This document shows, in pieces, positions 9,798 through 19,373 of a stretch of 64,000 nucleotides of DNA; position 1 is the first letter of the stretch, and every line of letters begins with the position of its first letter. The stretch comes from Macrococcus epidermidis (GTDB lineage Bacteria; Bacillota; Bacilli; Staphylococcales; Staphylococcaceae), in assembly GCF_003259695.1 (NCBI RefSeq), contig NZ_PZJH01000001.1:930001-994000 (forward strand), given 5' to 3'. The translations under genes and the position numbers were made by a program. The notes below the pieces were generated by a model. That model searched no databases, was not told the DNA's origin, and worked only from the letters and a program-made list of their open reading frames with translations.

Positions 9798-11546
9798 CTA
9801 CTGCTCCGTGTCAACTAACGGAATTGAAATCGTGAATGTTGTGCCAATACCCTGCTCACTTTCAACATTAATTTCGCCATGATGTTTTTCAATGATAGCT
9901 TTTACGATAAATAAACCTAAACCAGTACCGTGCTTACCGCGTGTTCTTGCCTGATCTACTTTATAAAATCTTTCAAATATATGATTGATATGTTCTTTAG
10001 CGATACCGACACCCGTATCAGATATTTGGATATACAGGTTGCTAGAATCATTATATGTTGAAATTTTTATAGTGTCTCCACTCTTTGTATAACGCATTGC
10101 ATTATCCAGAAGGTTTGTAATAACCTGGAATATCTTATCATAATCAATTGCTACCTCTTTTGTATGCTGTAAATCTAATTGTAATGTTGTTTTATGTTCA
10201 ATAGCACTCTGCTTAAAGTTCTGAATATTTTTTTCAAGTAAAGGCGAAATATCCATCATTTCTTTATTTAACGTTGTTTCTCCGGCATCAATACGCGCAA
10301 CATTTATTAATTCATTAACCAATCTGTTTAATCGTTTAGATTCATCGAGAATAATATTTAAAAATTCATCAACATCATCTTTTTCGACCACAATACCATC
10401 TAATATTGCCTCAGTATACCCTTGTAACATTTGAATTGGTGTACGTAATTCATGAGAAACATTTGCGATAAACTGCTGTTTCATCATATCTATCTTTTTC
10501 TCTTCACTCATATCACGAATAATTACGACAGCACCATTATTTTGTCCCTGTGTCGTATTTTTGACGGGTGAGATGATGAGTACATAATGCTTATTAAACG
10601 TAGAAATTTCATGATATATTGTTTCATCAGATTGCATTACCTGATTCACGAGTTTACTTAATACATCTGTGTCTTCTTGTGAAATATCATCTAAAAATTT
10701 CTCTGCCATCGGATTTTCCAGCTGTTTTTCAAGATCCATATTAAAGCTTAAAACGCCGTCTTCCATTGCATTGATTAAGCGATCTCTTAAATTACGTTCC
10801 TGTGAAATTTTACTGATATTTAATGTAATCTCCTGTTCCATCTTATTAAACGCAAGTGCTAATTCACCAATCTCATCTCTGGAATATACAGCTATTTTAT
10901 TATTACGCTCACCTCTTGCGAGATTAAAAGCAGCTGACTTTAATTGTAACAATGGTTTTGTAATCTTATTGGATAAGAAAAATGCAAAGATTGTAGTGAG
11001 TATCAGTAATAACATAGCCACGATAAAAATAATGAAAGTAATATAATTTTGTGCATCATCCATAGAATTAGCATCTTGATAAATAAATATACCGCTATCT
11101 TCATGATTAAAAGCTTGAGAAGGATAGCCAATCAGAATAAACTCATGTCTATTATCCTGATAATTTACTTTAATATCCTTGACGACATATTCATCTTTAA
11201 CAAAAACTTTATCGAATGCATCATTTTCCTTGATTTCATCGACCATTAATTGTTTTAACGGATCTTCATATGTAACATCTAAATCAGATTTATTCTGAAC
11301 AATAATAATGCCGGCAGGATTTTCTATTAATTCTTTCACATAAGTTAATGCATCACTTTGATCGTGATGACTCGTTAATACGAGTTCGGCTTTCTCAGCT
11401 TGCTGCTTTAGCGTATGTCCTGACTCGCTCTTCAAATAAGAATTAAAGAAACCCATTAAAGAGACAGATAATATAATTAAAACTGCAGTCACTATAAACA
11501 AAATAGTTAACCACAGTTTAATTACTACGCTATTAAAATAGCGCAT
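9798..11546 (-). CDS. srrB: sensor histidine kinase SrrB (ResE type)
   Basis: Membrane kinase of the SrrAB/ResDE respiratory two-component system, which responds to oxygen limitation, menaquinone state and NO. The order is: transmembrane helix about 10-32, extracellular sensor to about 165, second helix about 168-188, HAMP about 190-243, PAS-like region about 250-345, HisKA with phosphorylated His365 in FIANVSHELRTP, and HATPase with N box NLLDNAMRY and G1 DTGVGIA. Length 582 is normal. The ATG overlaps the srrA stop (TAATG), so expression is coupled. Confidence 0.94.
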   Translation of the reverse strand: MRYFNSVVIKLWLTILFIVTAVLIILSVSLMGFFNSYLKSESGHTLKQQAEKAELVLTSHHDQSDALTYVKELIENPAGIIIVQNKSDLDVTYEDPLKQLMVDEIKENDAFDKVFVKDEYVVKDIKVNYQDNRHEFILIGYPSQAFNHEDSGIFIYQDANSMDDAQNYITFIIFIVAMLLLILTTIFAFFLSNKITKPLLQLKSAAFNLARGERNNKIAVYSRDEIGELALAFNKMEQEITLNISKISQERNLRDRLINAMEDGVLSFNMDLEKQLENPMAEKFLDDISQEDTDVLSKLVNQVMQSDETIYHEISTFNKHYVLIISPVKNTTQGQNNGAVVIIRDMSEEKKIDMMKQQFIANVSHELRTPIQMLQGYTEAILDGIVVEKDDVDEFLNIILDESKRLNRLVNELINVARIDAGETTLNKEMMDISPLLEKNIQNFKQSAIEHKTTLQLDLQHTKEVAIDYDKIFQVITNLLDNAMRYTKSGDTIKISTYNDSSNLYIQISDTGVGIAKEHINHIFERFYKVDQARTRGKHGTGLGLFIVKAIIEKHHGEINVESEQGIGTTFTISIPLVDTEQ

Positions 11547-12253
11547 TATTCTTTCACCTCAAACTTATAGCCAACACCCCATACCGTGTGGATCATATCA
11601 GCAGCTTTTGGTGAAACTTTATTTAATTTTTCACGAAGACGTTTTACATGTGTATCTACTGTACGTAAATCTCCATAAAACTCATAATGCCAAACATCTT
11701 TCAGTAATTGTTCACGGTCGAAAACTTTATCTGGACTTTTAGCTAAAAATAATAGTAATTCATATTCTTTTGGTGTCAAATTAACTTCCTGATTTTCAGC
11801 CATAACACGATGTGCATCATTATCAATCACTAAAGAATCAAATACAATTAAGTCTTTCGCATGTGAATCCTGCTTTAAATACATTGTCGGTTGAGCACGA
11901 CGTAAAATTGCTTTTACACGTAATACTACTTCACGTGGTGAGAAAGGTTTAACGATATAATCATCGGCGCCAATTTCAAAACCTTCAACGCGATTATGCT
12001 CTTCACCTTTTGCCGTGAGCATAATAATCGGTGTCGTTTTTTCTTCTCGTATTCTCCTGCACACTTCAATACCATCTATTCCTGGCAGCATAATATCAAG
12101 TAATATACAATGGAAATTCTGATTCAAAGCAAGTTCTAATGCTGCTTCGCCATCACTTGCTTCAACTGTCTCAAAACCTTCACGCTCGAGATACATTTTA
12201 GCTAGTTTTCTGATTCTGTCTTCATCATCAACGATCAATATCGTTTGTTTCAT
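11546..12253 (-). CDS. srrA: response regulator SrrA (ResD type)
   Basis: OmpR-family regulator of respiratory and anaerobic genes, partner of SrrB. The receiver domain has the acidic triad DDE near residue 9, phosphoacceptor Asp53 in LLDIMLPG, and Lys in VKPF. The winged-helix DNA-binding domain contains LTPKEYELL and VDTHVKRLREK. It is 235 residues, like ResD. It lies 18 nt downstream of ccsB and overlaps srrB by one base. This is the last part of a res-srr operon in the Bacillus order resA-B-C-D-E. Confidence 0.95.
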   Translation of the reverse strand: MKQTILIVDDEDRIRKLAKMYLEREGFETVEASDGEAALELALNQNFHCILLDIMLPGIDGIEVCRRIREEKTTPIIMLTAKGEEHNRVEGFEIGADDYIVKPFSPREVVLRVKAILRRAQPTMYLKQDSHAKDLIVFDSLVIDNDAHRVMAENQEVNLTPKEYELLLFLAKSPDKVFDREQLLKDVWHYEFYGDLRTVDTHVKRLREKLNKVSPKAADMIHTVWGVGYKFEVKE

Positions 12254-12271
12254 ATCGATTACTCCTTTAAT

Positions 12272-13480
12272 TTAAGCGTATGAGTGTAGACCTGCAATAA
12301 TAAGATTGACTGCAATGACATTGAATAAAATGATTGCCATACCTACCACAGCAAGCCAGGCACTTTTCTTACCTTCCCAACCTCTTCCTAAACGCAGATG
12401 CAGGAAGATAGCATAGAATAAGAATGTAATTAAAGCCCAAACCTCTTTAGGGTCCCAACCCCAGAATCTACTCCAGGCAATTTGTGCCCAAATACTTGCA
12501 AATAATAAACCACCTAATGCAAATAATGGGAATCCAATAATTACTGATCTATAACAAATTTCATCCATCAACTGGAGTGATACTTTATTCGTTAATGGTT
12601 TAACTACAGCAAATAATGTTTTTCTTAACACTAATCTTAACAGTCCATATAATATTGTACCAATGATAACAGACCAAACTACTGTATTTAACTTTTGTGC
12701 ATTTATTACTGGCGGTAATTCAATACCCGTATTGAATCTTTTAACTTCTTTGTAATCTTGTTTTGTCCCTTTAATTTTTTCAACAGGAATACTATCTTTA
12801 AATGTTACTAATCCTGGCAAATGATATTCAGCGATTGTCTTATTATCATTTTTATCATAATAATAATAATCTTCCTGATAATGAACGATACCTTTCATTA
12901 CGATTGTCGTTAAAATGAAAGCTATCACAAGTGTAATGAAATACATTACAACCTCTAACCAGAAAGCATCTTTTGATTTTTCATTCGCATCAACATAACG
13001 TAATAAGTATATTAAACCTGCTACTGAGCTTACAGATAAAATACCATAACTGATTGTCACTGTAATTACATGAATTGCCAGCCAGTTACTTTGTAATGCC
13101 GGAATAAGTGGTGATACATCACGCGAGAACATACTGGCATAGACAATGACAAGCATTGCAATCGGTAATGAGAATAACGCTAGTATAGGTGTATGATATA
13201 AGAAATATAGTACTAAAAATCCACCGACCATCATGATACCGAACATCGTCAGGAATTCGTACATATTACTTACCGGGGCATGACCTGCAGCAATCCATCG
13301 TGTAACAAAATAGACGAGTTGCATAATAAATCCTATAATCGTTAAGGTTACTGCAATTTTTTCACTTTTCTTCGATTTCGCTTTAATACTTGCTGAGAAT
13401 GGTAATATCGCGATTAAATATAAAATAAATGCAGCATACAATGAAGTACTACTGATATTTAATAAAGCTTCACTATTCAT
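12272..13480 (-). CDS. ccsB: cytochrome c biogenesis protein CcsB/ResC
   Basis: Polytopic membrane protein of system II cytochrome c maturation. With ResB it exports haem and attaches it to apocytochromes outside the membrane. The C-terminal part has the haem-handling WWD-type signature (WGWDPKEVWALITF) and conserved His residues. About eight hydrophobic segments are seen, with an extracytoplasmic Lys/Tyr-rich insert near residues 205-265. The ATG at 13480 follows GGAGGAAGAAA and overlaps the resB stop by 8 nt. Staphylococcus generally lacks c-type cytochromes, so this gene is informative about the host. Confidence 0.92.
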   Translation of the reverse strand: MNSEALLNISSTSLYAAFILYLIAILPFSASIKAKSKKSEKIAVTLTIIGFIMQLVYFVTRWIAAGHAPVSNMYEFLTMFGIMMVGGFLVLYFLYHTPILALFSLPIAMLVIVYASMFSRDVSPLIPALQSNWLAIHVITVTISYGILSVSSVAGLIYLLRYVDANEKSKDAFWLEVVMYFITLVIAFILTTIVMKGIVHYQEDYYYYDKNDNKTIAEYHLPGLVTFKDSIPVEKIKGTKQDYKEVKRFNTGIELPPVINAQKLNTVVWSVIIGTILYGLLRLVLRKTLFAVVKPLTNKVSLQLMDEICYRSVIIGFPLFALGGLLFASIWAQIAWSRFWGWDPKEVWALITFLFYAIFLHLRLGRGWEGKKSAWLAVVGMAIILFNVIAVNLIIAGLHSYA

Positions 13481-15110
13481 TTTCTTCCTCCGTATCCGCA
13501 TATTTATCGTTAACTTTCGGTAAATTGAAAGGTTCTAACATACTGTTAATGTCTTTAGAATACCCATAATAATTTCTATTTGTATGTGCTGCTAATTTAA
13601 ATCCATCTTTCGTTTCAATCCAGATACGACGGTGGTGAATATAAGATCCAATGGCAAGACCTATTAAAAATATTGAAAAACCAATAAATAGAATAGGTAA
13701 CGTTAAATCTTTCTTTACTGTTAAATAAGTAATCGTTTTATTCGTCGCACTCACAAATTTAACTGCATATTGATTATTTTTAGTAATGTCTTGTGAAGAA
13801 CGAATTTTAAGTAAACTATATTCAGGTTTCTTATTTTTATCTTCTACACCAAAGACAAAAGCTGGATTGTTCGGTATTGGCGAACTTGTTAATAAAGTTC
13901 CGTTATCCGCAATACCGTTGAAATCTGGAGCATAGTTTTTCAGACTCACTGTTAAATCTTTACTTACTTTGTATTGTTTGTCCGGATTATCAAGTGCAAC
14001 TTCAAATGTTTTACCGATAGGTTTGCCTGTCTTGATGTCTTCAACTTTAAACGTCATTGTTTTAAGTTGAGACTGATCGAAACTATTTTGATATAACGCA
14101 AAATTTGCAAATTTAACCGGATGGTTCACTTTGACACTATCATCTTTAATTTGTGCTAATTTTGGTTCAGCACCGACAACTGATTTATCAGCTTTATTCT
14201 CATAGATGGTAACTTGAGATTCGTAATTTTTAGCAATTTTGTTCATTCTGGAATCCGCAGCTTTACCATTAATATTTGAAATAGATTCTGCATCGTATTG
14301 TTCAAAAATAAATTTATTGTTTTTTATATAATACGTATTTTCAGTTCCAGGTATACTCTTCGTTTCACCTTCTGCAACACCAACAAATTCATCCACGTAA
14401 AATGCTGGAATAAAACGAAGCATAGCACCGGCTAACAAAATGATTAGCCCAGTATGATTAATATAAGGACCATAACGGCTTAAACGGCCTTTTTCAGCTA
14501 ATATTGCTGTGCCATCTGTTCTAACTTTGTATTTTCTCTGCGCTAAAGCATTTACAAGAGCCGCCTGATCAACTGTCGTCGGTACATCTAGTGTCAACCT
14601 CTGACGATTAAAGTACGTTGGATGTTTCTTCACCGTCTGACGCGTAAGCGATTTATGTAATGGAATGCCTCGGTCTATACTTGCAGCAATAATTGAAAAT
14701 GCTACAAGCGCAAGTAGTATTAAATACCACCAAGATGTATATAGGTTATCTAATCCAAGTTTATAATAGATATATCCTAAAGTACCGTATTTATCTTTAT
14801 AAAAAGTTGATGGATCTTCACCTACCGGAATAAAATATTCCTGAGGAAACATTGTCCCTAGTGCTGATGCTAAAACTGTTAATACAAGTAATATCACACC
14901 AACTTTAACCGAGCTGAAAAAAATCCATACTTTATCTAACAATGTTTTATTCTTTGTCTTACTTCTCACTGCCTGACCGTCATAACGCATGACATCTGTT
15001 GTTTTCTTTTTATCATAGCTGTCATTGATCAATCGGCCGCAGTTTTGACATAACTGAGTACCAGGAGGGTTAACATGACCACAAACACATTTAATCGATT
15101 GTTCCTGCAT
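13473..15110 (-). CDS. resB: cytochrome c biogenesis protein ResB
   Basis: Membrane partner of CcsB in the haem lyase complex. After an N-terminal zinc-ribbon-like segment with two Cys pairs (CVCGH and CQNCGR), there are transmembrane helices near residues 68-90, 130-150 and 218-238, a large extracytoplasmic domain of roughly 230 residues, and a last helix near 465-485. The N-terminal ribbon is an addition seen in some Bacilli. The ATG at 15110 is chosen because GGAGG is 6 nt away; the ATG at 15116 directly abuts it. The resA stop lies 13 nt upstream. Confidence 0.9.
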   Translation of the reverse strand: MQEQSIKCVCGHVNPPGTQLCQNCGRLINDSYDKKKTTDVMRYDGQAVRSKTKNKTLLDKVWIFFSSVKVGVILLVLTVLASALGTMFPQEYFIPVGEDPSTFYKDKYGTLGYIYYKLGLDNLYTSWWYLILLALVAFSIIAASIDRGIPLHKSLTRQTVKKHPTYFNRQRLTLDVPTTVDQAALVNALAQRKYKVRTDGTAILAEKGRLSRYGPYINHTGLIILLAGAMLRFIPAFYVDEFVGVAEGETKSIPGTENTYYIKNNKFIFEQYDAESISNINGKAADSRMNKIAKNYESQVTIYENKADKSVVGAEPKLAQIKDDSVKVNHPVKFANFALYQNSFDQSQLKTMTFKVEDIKTGKPIGKTFEVALDNPDKQYKVSKDLTVSLKNYAPDFNGIADNGTLLTSSPIPNNPAFVFGVEDKNKKPEYSLLKIRSSQDITKNNQYAVKFVSATNKTITYLTVKKDLTLPILFIGFSIFLIGLAIGSYIHHRRIWIETKDGFKLAAHTNRNYYGYSKDINSMLEPFNLPKVNDKYADTEEENE

Positions 15111-15123
15111 CGTCATCCTCCTT

Positions 15124-15654
15124 TTATGGTTTTACCATTTCCATATATTTCTGAATATCTTGTTTTGACATTTGACCTTTATGGTGTGCAACGATCTTCC
15201 CATCTTTATCAATGATATACGTATTCGGTAAATCATTCGCATTATATGCTTCCATAACATCACCATTATCTAAACCAACTGGTAAAGTTACTTCTTCGTC
15301 TAAAGCACTGAAGAACTGTTTAATTTGTTGTGGACTGTTCTTAACGTGAATCGTTAATACTTCAACATCTTGATTTTTGTACACATTATGTGCACGGTTT
15401 AAATCCGGCATTTCTTCTAAACAAGGTTCACACCAAGTCCCCCAGAAATTAAGTACTAGTCCTTTACCACGATAATCTTTTAAATTTACTTTATCGCCAT
15501 CTAATGTTTTCAATTCAAATACTGGCGCATCATCACCTATTTTCACAACTTTTTCGCCATCTTTCGTTACAGAAACATAGATGATAAAAATTATTGCGAG
15601 TAAAATAAAGAAAGTCACTATATATTGAATCCATTTTTTTTGCTGTTTCGCCAT
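15124..15654 (-). CDS. resA: thiol-disulfide oxidoreductase ResA
   Basis: Membrane-tethered thioredoxin-like protein that reduces the CXXCH disulfide of apocytochrome c before haem attachment. It has an N-terminal signal anchor (about 9-28) and a thioredoxin fold with active site WCEPC (Cys75 and Cys78), the same CEPC motif as Bacillus ResA, plus a cis-Pro segment (NDLPNTYIID). Length 176 is typical. First gene of the resABC-srrAB operon, with an extended -10 promoter 36 nt upstream. Confidence 0.93.
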   Translation of the reverse strand: MAKQQKKWIQYIVTFFILLAIIFIIYVSVTKDGEKVVKIGDDAPVFELKTLDGDKVNLKDYRGKGLVLNFWGTWCEPCLEEMPDLNRAHNVYKNQDVEVLTIHVKNSPQQIKQFFSALDEEVTLPVGLDNGDVMEAYNANDLPNTYIIDKDGKIVAHHKGQMSKQDIQKYMEMVKP

Positions 15655-15689
15655 GCTTAACCCCTTCTCTATTCAAAATGTCACATTAC

Positions 15690-15698
15690 ATTATATCA
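15690..15698 (-). promoter_or_regulatory. extended -10 promoter of the res-srr operon
   Basis: TGATATAAT on the minus strand is a perfect TGnTATAAT element, 36 nt before the resA start. No good -35 is seen at 17 nt, which is common for extended -10 promoters. Confidence 0.55.
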
Positions 15699-15734
15699 TT
15701 TACGCAATGATTATCTGTGGCAACTATGTGAATT

Positions 15735-16472
15735 TTATGATTTATTCAAACTCATATTACGTAATGTTTTGACTTCATGAGGTGTAAGTTCTCTAGCATC
15801 TCCTGCATTTAATCCTTTAAGTGTTAACGGTCCGTATTCAATACGAGATAATTTCACAACCTCATGACCGAAATGAGCAAACATACGTCGCACTTGGCGA
15901 TTACGTCCTTCATGAATTGTTATTTCTACTAAAGTAGTATCCTTTAATTTGTCCTGGGACTTCACTTTCACAATTGCTGGAGCCGTCTTTCCGTCTTCAA
16001 GCATAATACCACGTTCTAATTCTTTAACTTGTTCTCTTAACAGAAATCCTTTTAATTTAGCAACATATTTTTTCTTCATCTTGTATTTCGGATGGGTCAT
16101 CTGATTGGCAAAATCACCATCGTTTGTCAGTAATAATAAACCACTTGTCTCATAATCAAGACGACCAACAGGAAATATTCTTAAGTCCAGCTGCGGAAAA
16201 TAGTCAGTTACAACTGTTCGACCTTTATCATCAGAGACACTCGTAATCACACCTGTTGGTTTGTGGAACAATAAATATATCTTTTCTGGATTTTCTAAAG
16301 GAATGCCTTCTACTTCTACACGGTCTTTTGAACTTACCTTTGTACCAAGTTCAGTTACAGTCTCGCCATTAACGGTAACTTTACCTTCTGTAATCAAAAT
16401 TTCTGCTTTACGACGTGAAGTCACACCACTTTTAGCGATGACTTTTTGTAATCTTTCTAATTGTTCTCCCAT
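15735..16472 (-). CDS. rluB: 23S rRNA pseudouridine synthase RluB
   Basis: Modifies uridine in the peptidyl-transferase region of 23S rRNA. An N-terminal S4 RNA-binding domain (LQKVIAKSGVTSRRKAE) is followed by the RsuA/RluB catalytic domain with the active-site Asp in GRLDYETSGLLLLTNDG and the C-terminal GRNRQVRRM motif. The ATG at 16472 begins one base after the scpB stop (TAATATG), so it is translationally coupled to scpB. Earlier in-frame Met codons overlap scpB and lack spacing from the GAGG. Confidence 0.92.
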   Translation of the reverse strand: MGEQLERLQKVIAKSGVTSRRKAEILITEGKVTVNGETVTELGTKVSSKDRVEVEGIPLENPEKIYLLFHKPTGVITSVSDDKGRTVVTDYFPQLDLRIFPVGRLDYETSGLLLLTNDGDFANQMTHPKYKMKKKYVAKLKGFLLREQVKELERGIMLEDGKTAPAIVKVKSQDKLKDTTLVEITIHEGRNRQVRRMFAHFGHEVVKLSRIEYGPLTLKGLNAGDARELTPHEVKTLRNMSLNKS

Positions 16473-16473
16473 A

Positions 16474-17019
16474 TTATTCATCCTCTTCATTTAAATTTTT
16501 AAAGAATAATTCCATTTCACTTGCATCACTTGTCATCATCTCATCTCTCGGTAAATCATCTAAAGATGTAAGACCAAATGTCATCAGGAAGAATTCAGTC
16601 GTTGCTAATTGTCTTGCACGCTCACCATGTACTTCTGTACTTTTTACCAGACCTCTCTCAATCAATGTTTTTACAGGTCCATCACTATTCACACCACGCA
16701 TCATTTCAATATCATGACGCGTTACAGGTTGATTATATGCAATTATTGCTAAAGTTTCGAGTGAAGCCTGCGTTAATTTCTTTTCATTTGTAGCAGTAAC
16801 CAGATCTTCCAGGTAAGGATTTAAAGTCTCATTGGTCATCAGAAAGTATTTTGATCCTAACTTTTGTATTTCAAAAATTTCATGATTATACGCACTTACA
16901 ATATCAGATAATTGTATTGGTGTAAGTTCCATAATCTCTGCAAGTTGTTCAATTTCAACACCTTCATCACCTACTGCATATAATAGTCCTAGTATGACAT
17001 TAATTTTTTCATTCGACAT
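16474..17019 (-). CDS. scpB: segregation and condensation protein B
   Basis: Winged-helix partner of ScpA in the SMC-ScpAB condensin complex. The 181-residue protein has two winged-helix halves, with the family blocks ILGLLYAVGDEGVE and SLETLAIIAYNQPVTR. The ATG at 17019 has AGAGGAAA upstream and overlaps the scpA stop codon by 11 nt. Confidence 0.94.
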   Translation of the reverse strand: MSNEKINVILGLLYAVGDEGVEIEQLAEIMELTPIQLSDIVSAYNHEIFEIQKLGSKYFLMTNETLNPYLEDLVTATNEKKLTQASLETLAIIAYNQPVTRHDIEMMRGVNSDGPVKTLIERGLVKSTEVHGERARQLATTEFFLMTFGLTSLDDLPRDEMMTSDASEMELFFKNLNEEDE

Positions 17020-17734
17020 AGTTTTTTCCTCTTTCAATCTCAATTTCACCAAAATCATTAGATTGATAAACATTGATCTTATTATTTTTTATAAGTTCCA
17101 GAATGGCCAGAAACAAAGTTACAACCTGTGTTTTTGTTTCAGAAAATGAAACAAAATCATCAAAAGTAATTTTCTTTTTTTGAGATAATGCATGTGTCAC
17201 TGTCTCAATCGCTTCTTCCATGGAGTAAGTATCTCGGGCTACACTAACAGATTCACTGGCAATCTTTTTACGACGTTGCTTTGCTTTCTGATATGCAGTG
17301 ATTAAATCGGTAAGTTCAATGTGTATCGGTGTTTGTTTTGCATTCTCGAAATGGGACAAATCATTGCTACGTTTGACAAAATATTTTTCATGTGACTCTT
17401 TTTTCGTTTTTAAAATATCAGCATATAAACGGTAATTTTGATATTCTAATAATTGTCGCATCAAATCTTCACGTGGATCTTCGATGATTTCACTTTCATC
17501 TACATTTGTATCGGGTAATAATGTTTTACTCTTGATTCTTAATAACTCACTTGCCATTACTAAATAATCACCATGTTGATTAATATCTAGATCGTCAACA
17601 TTTTTGATATAATTAATATATTGTTCAGTTAAAACTTTCATCGATATATCATAAATATCTATTTCATATTTCTGAATGAGATGAAGGAGTAAGTCTAACG
17701 GACCTTCAAATGAAGCTAATTTTACTTCGTACAT
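17009..17734 (-). CDS. scpA: segregation and condensation protein A
   Basis: Kleisin subunit that bridges the SMC heads in chromosome condensation. The N-terminal SMC-neck-binding block (FEGPLDLLLHLIQKYEIDIY) and the C-terminal winged helix (VSFSETKTQVVTLFLAILEL) are clear, and the 241 residues are the usual length. It starts the scpA-scpB-rluB operon and diverges from a DUF309 gene only 29 bp away. Confidence 0.95.
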   Translation of the reverse strand: MYEVKLASFEGPLDLLLHLIQKYEIDIYDISMKVLTEQYINYIKNVDDLDINQHGDYLVMASELLRIKSKTLLPDTNVDESEIIEDPREDLMRQLLEYQNYRLYADILKTKKESHEKYFVKRSNDLSHFENAKQTPIHIELTDLITAYQKAKQRRKKIASESVSVARDTYSMEEAIETVTHALSQKKKITFDDFVSFSETKTQVVTLFLAILELIKNNKINVYQSNDFGEIEIERGKNYVE

Positions 17735-17763
17735 ATATTCACCTTACTTCTGGAGGATTTCTT

Positions 17764-18273
17764 ATGCATGCATTATTCAAACAAGCATTTTCTGATTATA
17801 TTATTCAATTTCATGTGCATCGGGATTATTTTGAATGTCATGAAATTATGGAGGATGCCTGGAAACAAAAATCACCTTTCACTAAACAGGATCCTGAAGT
17901 GGCACTTATAATGCTCGCAACTGCCATGTATCATTTAAGACGTCAAAATAAACGTGGTGCCACTACATTAATCAAAAAAACGATACTGTTACTTGAAATG
18001 AATTCAAACTTCTTATCTGAATATCTCAATATTTCTGTTTTAATAGAGCAATTATCTGCTATTCAACAGAATTTAACTTATCAACCTATCACACTGCCTG
18101 TTATTGATGCAATAGATACAAATTATTACTGCGAACCTACACAAGCAATCATTCATAAGCATAAACTGCGTGATAGATCTGAAGTCATTCATGCGAGACA
18201 ACTTGCTTTAAACGATAAATATCCAGTACAGGATACCCCAAATGATACACATCAAAGCGATAAAACCAAATAA
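17764..18273 (+). CDS. DUF309 family protein
   Basis: Small cytoplasmic alpha-helical protein of 169 residues. It carries the DUF309 signature around residues 19-31 (DYFECHEIMEDAWK), whose His and acidic residues are conserved and could be catalytic or metal-binding. No function is established for the family. A homologue often sits next to scpAB in Bacilli. The ATG at 17764 follows TGGAGGA. The 3' end overlaps the convergent small gene at 18208-18426 by 66 bp. Confidence 0.75.
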   Translation: MHALFKQAFSDYIIQFHVHRDYFECHEIMEDAWKQKSPFTKQDPEVALIMLATAMYHLRRQNKRGATTLIKKTILLLEMNSNFLSEYLNISVLIEQLSAIQQNLTYQPITLPVIDAIDTNYYCEPTQAIIHKHKLRDRSEVIHARQLALNDKYPVQDTPNDTHQSDKTK

Positions 18274-18426
18274 TATCCAGTTATTTTTATTTTGCTTTGG
18301 ATCATTTTCCTGATTAATCTGAGTATTAATTTCATGCGTGTCTTTTGGCGCAAAAACTTGTTTTTTTCTATCATTTTCTGATTTATGTTTCTCTTGATTT
18401 CTTTGAATTTGTCTTTGTTTACTCAT
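18208..18426 (-). CDS. small membrane protein, 72 aa
   Basis: Unrecognised protein with a very polar Lys/Gln/Asn-rich N-terminal half (about 48 residues) and one C-terminal transmembrane helix (WILFGFIALMCIIWGILYWI). An AAGGAGAAAAT ribosome-binding site and a start only 9 nt after the xerD stop support a real gene co-transcribed with xerD. It overlaps the 3' end of the convergent DUF309 gene by 66 bp. Confidence 0.65.
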   Translation of the reverse strand: MSKQRQIQRNQEKHKSENDRKKQVFAPKDTHEINTQINQENDPKQNKNNWILFGFIALMCIIWGILYWIFIV

Positions 18427-18435
18427 ATTTTCTCC

Positions 18436-19323
18436 TTATGCTCTAGGATGTGTATTTTTATACACTTCCCTTATTTGTTTCTTACTGATATGGGTATATA
18501 GTTGTGTTGTTGAAATATCTGCATGACCTAACATTTCCTGAACAGCACGTAAATCTGCACCATTTTCTAAAAGATGTGTTGCAAAAGAATGGCGTAATGT
18601 ATGTGGCGTTAATTTTTTGTCAATACCTGCTTCAACTTTAATTTGGCGCATTATCTTCCAGAAACCTTGTCGTGTAAGTCGTTTTCCATGAAAATTTAGA
18701 AATAGACTGTCTGTCATTTCTTTTTTGAGCATCTTATAGCGCGTAGACTGGATATACGTCTCCAACAATTTAATCATGTTATCTCCAATAGGAATAATAC
18801 GTTCTTTATTACCTTTACCGAACACACGAACAAATCCCATGATTGTATTCACATCATCTACGTTTAAATTTATTAGCTCTGATACACGCATACCAGTAGC
18901 ATATAACAGTTCAAGCATTGCCTGGTCACGCTTTCCGGTAAGCTTTGATGTATCTGGTGTCGATAAAAATTTATCAACCTCTTCTATAGAAAGAATATCA
19001 GGTAGATTACGTTCATATTTTGGTGCTTCAAGAATAACAGTAGGATCTTTAACCGCATATTTTTCTCTCAAAGCAAACTGATGAAATCCTCTAATAGTCG
19101 CTGAAACGCGAGCTAACGTTTTTGCAGATTTGCCCTGATCTTTTAAATAACCTAAAAATAATGTGATCGTATATCGATCGATGTTATCAATATTACCGAT
19201 TTTCTCTTCTTCTAAAAAAGCCTGATAATGATTTAAATCTCTACGATAGGCTGCTATCGTATTCTTACTCAATCCCTTTTCGATCATTATAAAATGTAGA
19301 AATTCGTCTATTATTGTTTGCAT
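18436..19323 (-). CDS. xerD: site-specific tyrosine recombinase XerD
   Basis: Resolves chromosome dimers at dif together with XerC. The N-terminal SAM-like core-binding domain (residues 1-90, KGLSKNTIAAYRRDL) is followed by the catalytic domain with Arg in GMRVSELI, HTLRHSFATHLL and LGHADISTTQLYTH, whose last Tyr is the nucleophile. Length 295 is typical. It lies between fur and scpAB, the standard staphylococcal position, so it is the chromosomal XerD and not a mobile integrase. Confidence 0.94.
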   Translation of the reverse strand: MQTIIDEFLHFIMIEKGLSKNTIAAYRRDLNHYQAFLEEEKIGNIDNIDRYTITLFLGYLKDQGKSAKTLARVSATIRGFHQFALREKYAVKDPTVILEAPKYERNLPDILSIEEVDKFLSTPDTSKLTGKRDQAMLELLYATGMRVSELINLNVDDVNTIMGFVRVFGKGNKERIIPIGDNMIKLLETYIQSTRYKMLKKEMTDSLFLNFHGKRLTRQGFWKIMRQIKVEAGIDKKLTPHTLRHSFATHLLENGADLRAVQEMLGHADISTTQLYTHISKKQIREVYKNTHPRA

Positions 19324-19373
19324 ATCAACACCTCAACTCCTAGTTTACCATAATAATTATATAATCAACTAAA

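Noticed and set aside
18436-19323. Tyrosine recombinase as sign of an integrated element
   Set aside because: Sequence and position next to fur and scpAB identify chromosomal XerD.
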